A stretch of DNA of 14,952 nt from CANHEE01 sp043777755 (GTDB lineage Bacteria > Bacteroidota > Bacteroidia > Chitinophagales > Saprospiraceae), in assembly GCA_043777755.1 (NCBI GenBank), contig JAYWHK010000011.1, forward strand, positions 1 through 14,952. The letters run 5' to 3'. The notes below the pieces were generated by a model, which searched no databases, was not told the DNA's origin, and was given only the letters and a program-made list of their open reading frames with translations. Both the position numbers and the translations under genes were made by a program. The number at the start of each line of letters is the position of its first letter. Within the stretch, counting starts at the first letter, position 1. Below, piece after piece: positions 13,128 through 14,952 of this stretch.

Positions 13128-13201
13128 ATAAAATTAGTGAAATTAGATTTAATTTTCATATCACGATTGGTGAAATTTGTTTAATTAGATAAAATTAGTG
13201 A
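13128..13201. repeat. Degenerate AATTAGTGAAATT-type intergenic repeat
   Basis: ATAAAATTAGTGA occurs at 13128-13140 and 13189-13201, and a related GATTGGTGAAATTT at 13165-13178. Similar A/T-rich units with ATTxGTG cores recur in intergenic DNA of many Bacteroidota, from general knowledge. Here they precede the first SDR gene by about 45 bp or more. No exact TAnnTTTG box was found between them and the gene. Confidence 0.5.
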
Positions 13202-13243
13202 TTAAACAAAATACGCTAAAGTTATTACAAAAAATTAAAAAAT

Positions 13244-13996
13244 ATGATAAATTTAAAAAATAAAGTAACCATTATCACTGGCGCAAGTAAAGGCATCGGA
13301 GAAGCCTGCGCTTATGAAATGGGTAAAGCTGGTGCAAAAATTGTCATCAGTAGCCGTAATGAAGCGTCATTGGCAGAAGTAGCGCAACGCTTTGAAAATG
13401 AAGGAATTACAGTTGCTTTTTTTGCTTGCAATACAGGTAATGAAGCTGAAATTAGAGCTTTGTGTGCGTTCGCTGTCGAAAAATTTGGGACTATTGATAT
13501 TGTCGTGAACAATGCTGCGACCAATCCTGTTTTTGGCCCAATTGAAGATACTGAAATACGCTCTTTTGACAAAATCATGGACGTGAATGTTAAAGGGCCG
13601 TTTTTATTAGCGACTTTGGCTTTGCCATATATGAAAGCAAATGGAAGCGGCAGCATCATCAATATTAGCAGTGTCGAAGGAACATCGCCAAGCGAAGGTT
13701 TGGGTATTTATGGTGTGAGCAAAGCAGCTTTGATTCAATTGACCAAATCTTTGGCGATGGAATGGGGCAAATATAATATTCGGGTCAATGCAATTTGCCC
13801 AGGTTTGATTCAAACCAAATTCAGCGAAGCACTTTGGAAAAATGAAGCGATTTTGAAAACTGCTTTGCGTAGAATCCCACTTAATCGAGTAGGTCAAAGC
13901 GATGAAATCGCTAATTTGGTAACATTTTTAGCGTCTGATGCAGCGTCTTATTGTACAGGAAGCATCATCAATGCTGATGGCGGCTATCTTTTGTAA
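13244..13996 (+). CDS. Classical short-chain dehydrogenase/reductase (DHRS4-like)
   Basis: A 250-aa NAD(P)-dependent oxidoreductase of the classical SDR family. The Rossmann motif TGASKGIG is at 12-19, NNAA at 89-92, the active-site N115 lies in DVNVKGPF, S142/S143 in INISSVEG, and the Y156-xxx-K160 pair in IYGVSKAAL; all catalytic residues are present. PG (about 185-186, ICPGLIQT) and the C-terminal NADGGYLL complete the fold. The NNAATNPVFGP stretch resembles DHRS4-type carbonyl/retinal reductases and FabG-like enzymes, but SDR substrates cannot be assigned reliably by eye. R38 after the second strand (SSRNE) favours NADPH. It is followed after 5 bp by a second SDR gene, so the two form an operon. 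Confidence 0.93.
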   Translation: MINLKNKVTIITGASKGIGEACAYEMGKAGAKIVISSRNEASLAEVAQRFENEGITVAFFACNTGNEAEIRALCAFAVEKFGTIDIVVNNAATNPVFGPIEDTEIRSFDKIMDVNVKGPFLLATLALPYMKANGSGSIINISSVEGTSPSEGLGIYGVSKAALIQLTKSLAMEWGKYNIRVNAICPGLIQTKFSEALWKNEAILKTALRRIPLNRVGQSDEIANLVTFLASDAASYCTGSIINADGGYLL

Positions 13997-14001
13997 AAAT
14001 T

Positions 14002-14787
14002 ATGGTAAAAAAAACAGTTTGGATAACGGGTGCTTCTGACGGCATTGGCGCAGCATTGGTTAAGACTTTTGCTGCCGAAGGCTATTTCATTGTTTTATCA
14101 TCTCGAAGAAAAGAAAAATTAGAAGAAGTCGCTGCGCAAAATAATTTGAACAGCGAGAATAGTCTAATCGTTCCTTTTGATTTAAATAAAAAAAATGATT
14201 ATAATACACTGATTAACAACATTTTATCAATAGTAAAAAATATTGACGTATTGATTTTGAACGCAGGTATCAGCCAAAAAAGTTTTGCAGAGGAAACACT
14301 TGAAGATGTCGAATATAGCATTTTGCAAACCAATTATTTGAGCAATGCTGCCTTGGCAAAAGCAATTTTACCTTCTATGAAATCCACTGGCGGACAGATT
14401 GCGGTGGTCAGTAGCATTATTGCCAAATTTGGTGCGCCGTATCTTTCGGCTTATTCAGCGAGCAAAGCCGCTTTGAACAATTATTTTGAATCTTTGCGCT
14501 ATGAAGTAGAACGCTATACTATTGATATTCTGATAGTTACGCCAGGTTTTATCAAAACAAGCATTGATGTAAAAGCCATAGACGGTAATGGAAATCCTAT
14601 CAATCAGGCAAGCAAGGCACAAGCCAACGGTACGCCACCAGAAAAAGTAGCCGAAGCGATTAAAAATGCTTTGAAAAAAAGAAAAAAACACCTTTATATT
14701 GGTGGTTTTGAAACGTGGATTCCAAGATTTAAGTTCCTTTTTCCAAATCTGTTTTATGCGATTTGGAAAAAACTACATGGTTTGTGA
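14002..14787 (+). CDS. SDR-family oxidoreductase (DHRS7-like)
   Basis: A 261-aa NAD(P)-dependent short-chain dehydrogenase, distinct from its upstream neighbour. TGASDGIG is at 9-16, SSRRKEKLEE (33-42) suggests NADPH preference, NAG is at 87-89, N111 in QTNYLS, S137/S138 in VVSSI, and Y151-xxx-K155 in AYSASKAAL; the catalytic set is complete. TPGFIKT (about 180-186) is typical of the DHRS7/YqjQ branch, as is the C-terminal extension that includes KHLYIGGFETWIPRFKFLFPNLFYAIW, a hydrophobic, possibly membrane-associated tail. The substrate is unknown; lipid-like carbonyls or sugars are possible. It is the second gene of a two-SDR unit (5-bp gap). A palindromic element follows about 60 bp downstream. 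Confidence 0.92.
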   Translation: MVKKTVWITGASDGIGAALVKTFAAEGYFIVLSSRRKEKLEEVAAQNNLNSENSLIVPFDLNKKNDYNTLINNILSIVKNIDVLILNAGISQKSFAEETLEDVEYSILQTNYLSNAALAKAILPSMKSTGGQIAVVSSIIAKFGAPYLSAYSASKAALNNYFESLRYEVERYTIDILIVTPGFIKTSIDVKAIDGNGNPINQASKAQANGTPPEKVAEAIKNALKKRKKHLYIGGFETWIPRFKFLFPNLFYAIWKKLHGL

Positions 14788-14850
14788 TGTCTTGAATTAC
14801 TTGCCTACTTGTATATACACAACAGATATTGGTTATTTAGATATTAAAGA

Positions 14851-14952
14851 TAAGCGGGCGTTCAAAATTGATTAGTATTATTTTGTCGTTGAGAAAAAAG
14901 TTATAAATAACTGACTGTAAGGAAGTTATTTATGATTTTTTGAGCAATCGAC
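14851..14952. repeat. Long palindromic intergenic element, copy 2 (cut by window end)
   Basis: Bases 14851-14884 repeat 11001-11034 with three transitions (T to C, T to C, A to G). The interior is longer than in copy 1: GTCGTTGAGAAAAAA (14885-14899) faces TTTTTTGAGCAATCGAC (14936-14952) as an imperfect inverted repeat. Between them ATAAATAAC (14903-14911) pairs perfectly with GTTATTTAT (14925-14933). The last 17 bases are, with one difference, the reverse complement of the loop of copy 1. The right arm should lie just outside the window. Confidence 0.75.

Overview
The window looks like a chromosome segment of an A+T-rich member of the Bacteroidota, probably near Saprospiria/Chitinophagia. The evidence is a giant secreted protein with HYR-like domains, a dockerin-like pair, a cohesin-like domain and a type IX secretion (T9SS) sorting tail; DUF6794, DUF6090 and DUF4412-like proteins; and several matches to the Bacteroidota -7 promoter element TAnnTTTG. 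The genus cannot be fixed from this sequence alone.

Layout. 1-264: intergenic, with a strong terminator for the leftward gene that follows. 265-4506 (-): 1413-aa T9SS-exported adhesin-like protein. 4507-5205: 699 bp without a gene, holding hairpins, an imperfect duplicated motif and a likely leftward promoter. 5206-5735 (-): antitoxin and RelE/ParE toxin in overlapping reading frames, with their own promoter. 5797-8073 (-): a LanB-type glutamylation-domain protein with no elimination domain, starting at TTG. 8128-8517 (-): hotdog acyl-CoA thioesterase. 8602-9327 (-): methionine-rich secreted DUF4412-like protein. 9328-9555: divergent intergenic region with a perfect 10-bp hairpin. 9556-10077 (+): secreted DUF6794 protein. 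10080-10988 (-): methionyl-tRNA formyltransferase. 11001-11090: long palindromic element. 11240-12983 (+): DUF6090 membrane protein and threonine aldolase, 4 bp apart. 12984-13243: short intergenic repeats. 13244-14787 (+): two tandem short-chain dehydrogenases, 5 bp apart. 14851-14952: a second, longer palindromic element cut off by the window end.

How the genes work together. Most are housekeeping or single-purpose genes in small units rather than one pathway. The most interesting item is the stand-alone LanB-like enzyme. It has the complete tRNA-dependent glutamylation domain of class I lanthipeptide dehydratases but stops where the elimination domain would begin. That is the architecture of split dehydratases and of PEARL enzymes (peptide aminoacyl-tRNA ligases). 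No precursor peptide, elimination partner, cyclase or transporter is visible nearby, so its substrate is unknown. The second lead is the pair of related palindromic elements, whose shared parts allow a testable prediction of the sequence just beyond the window.
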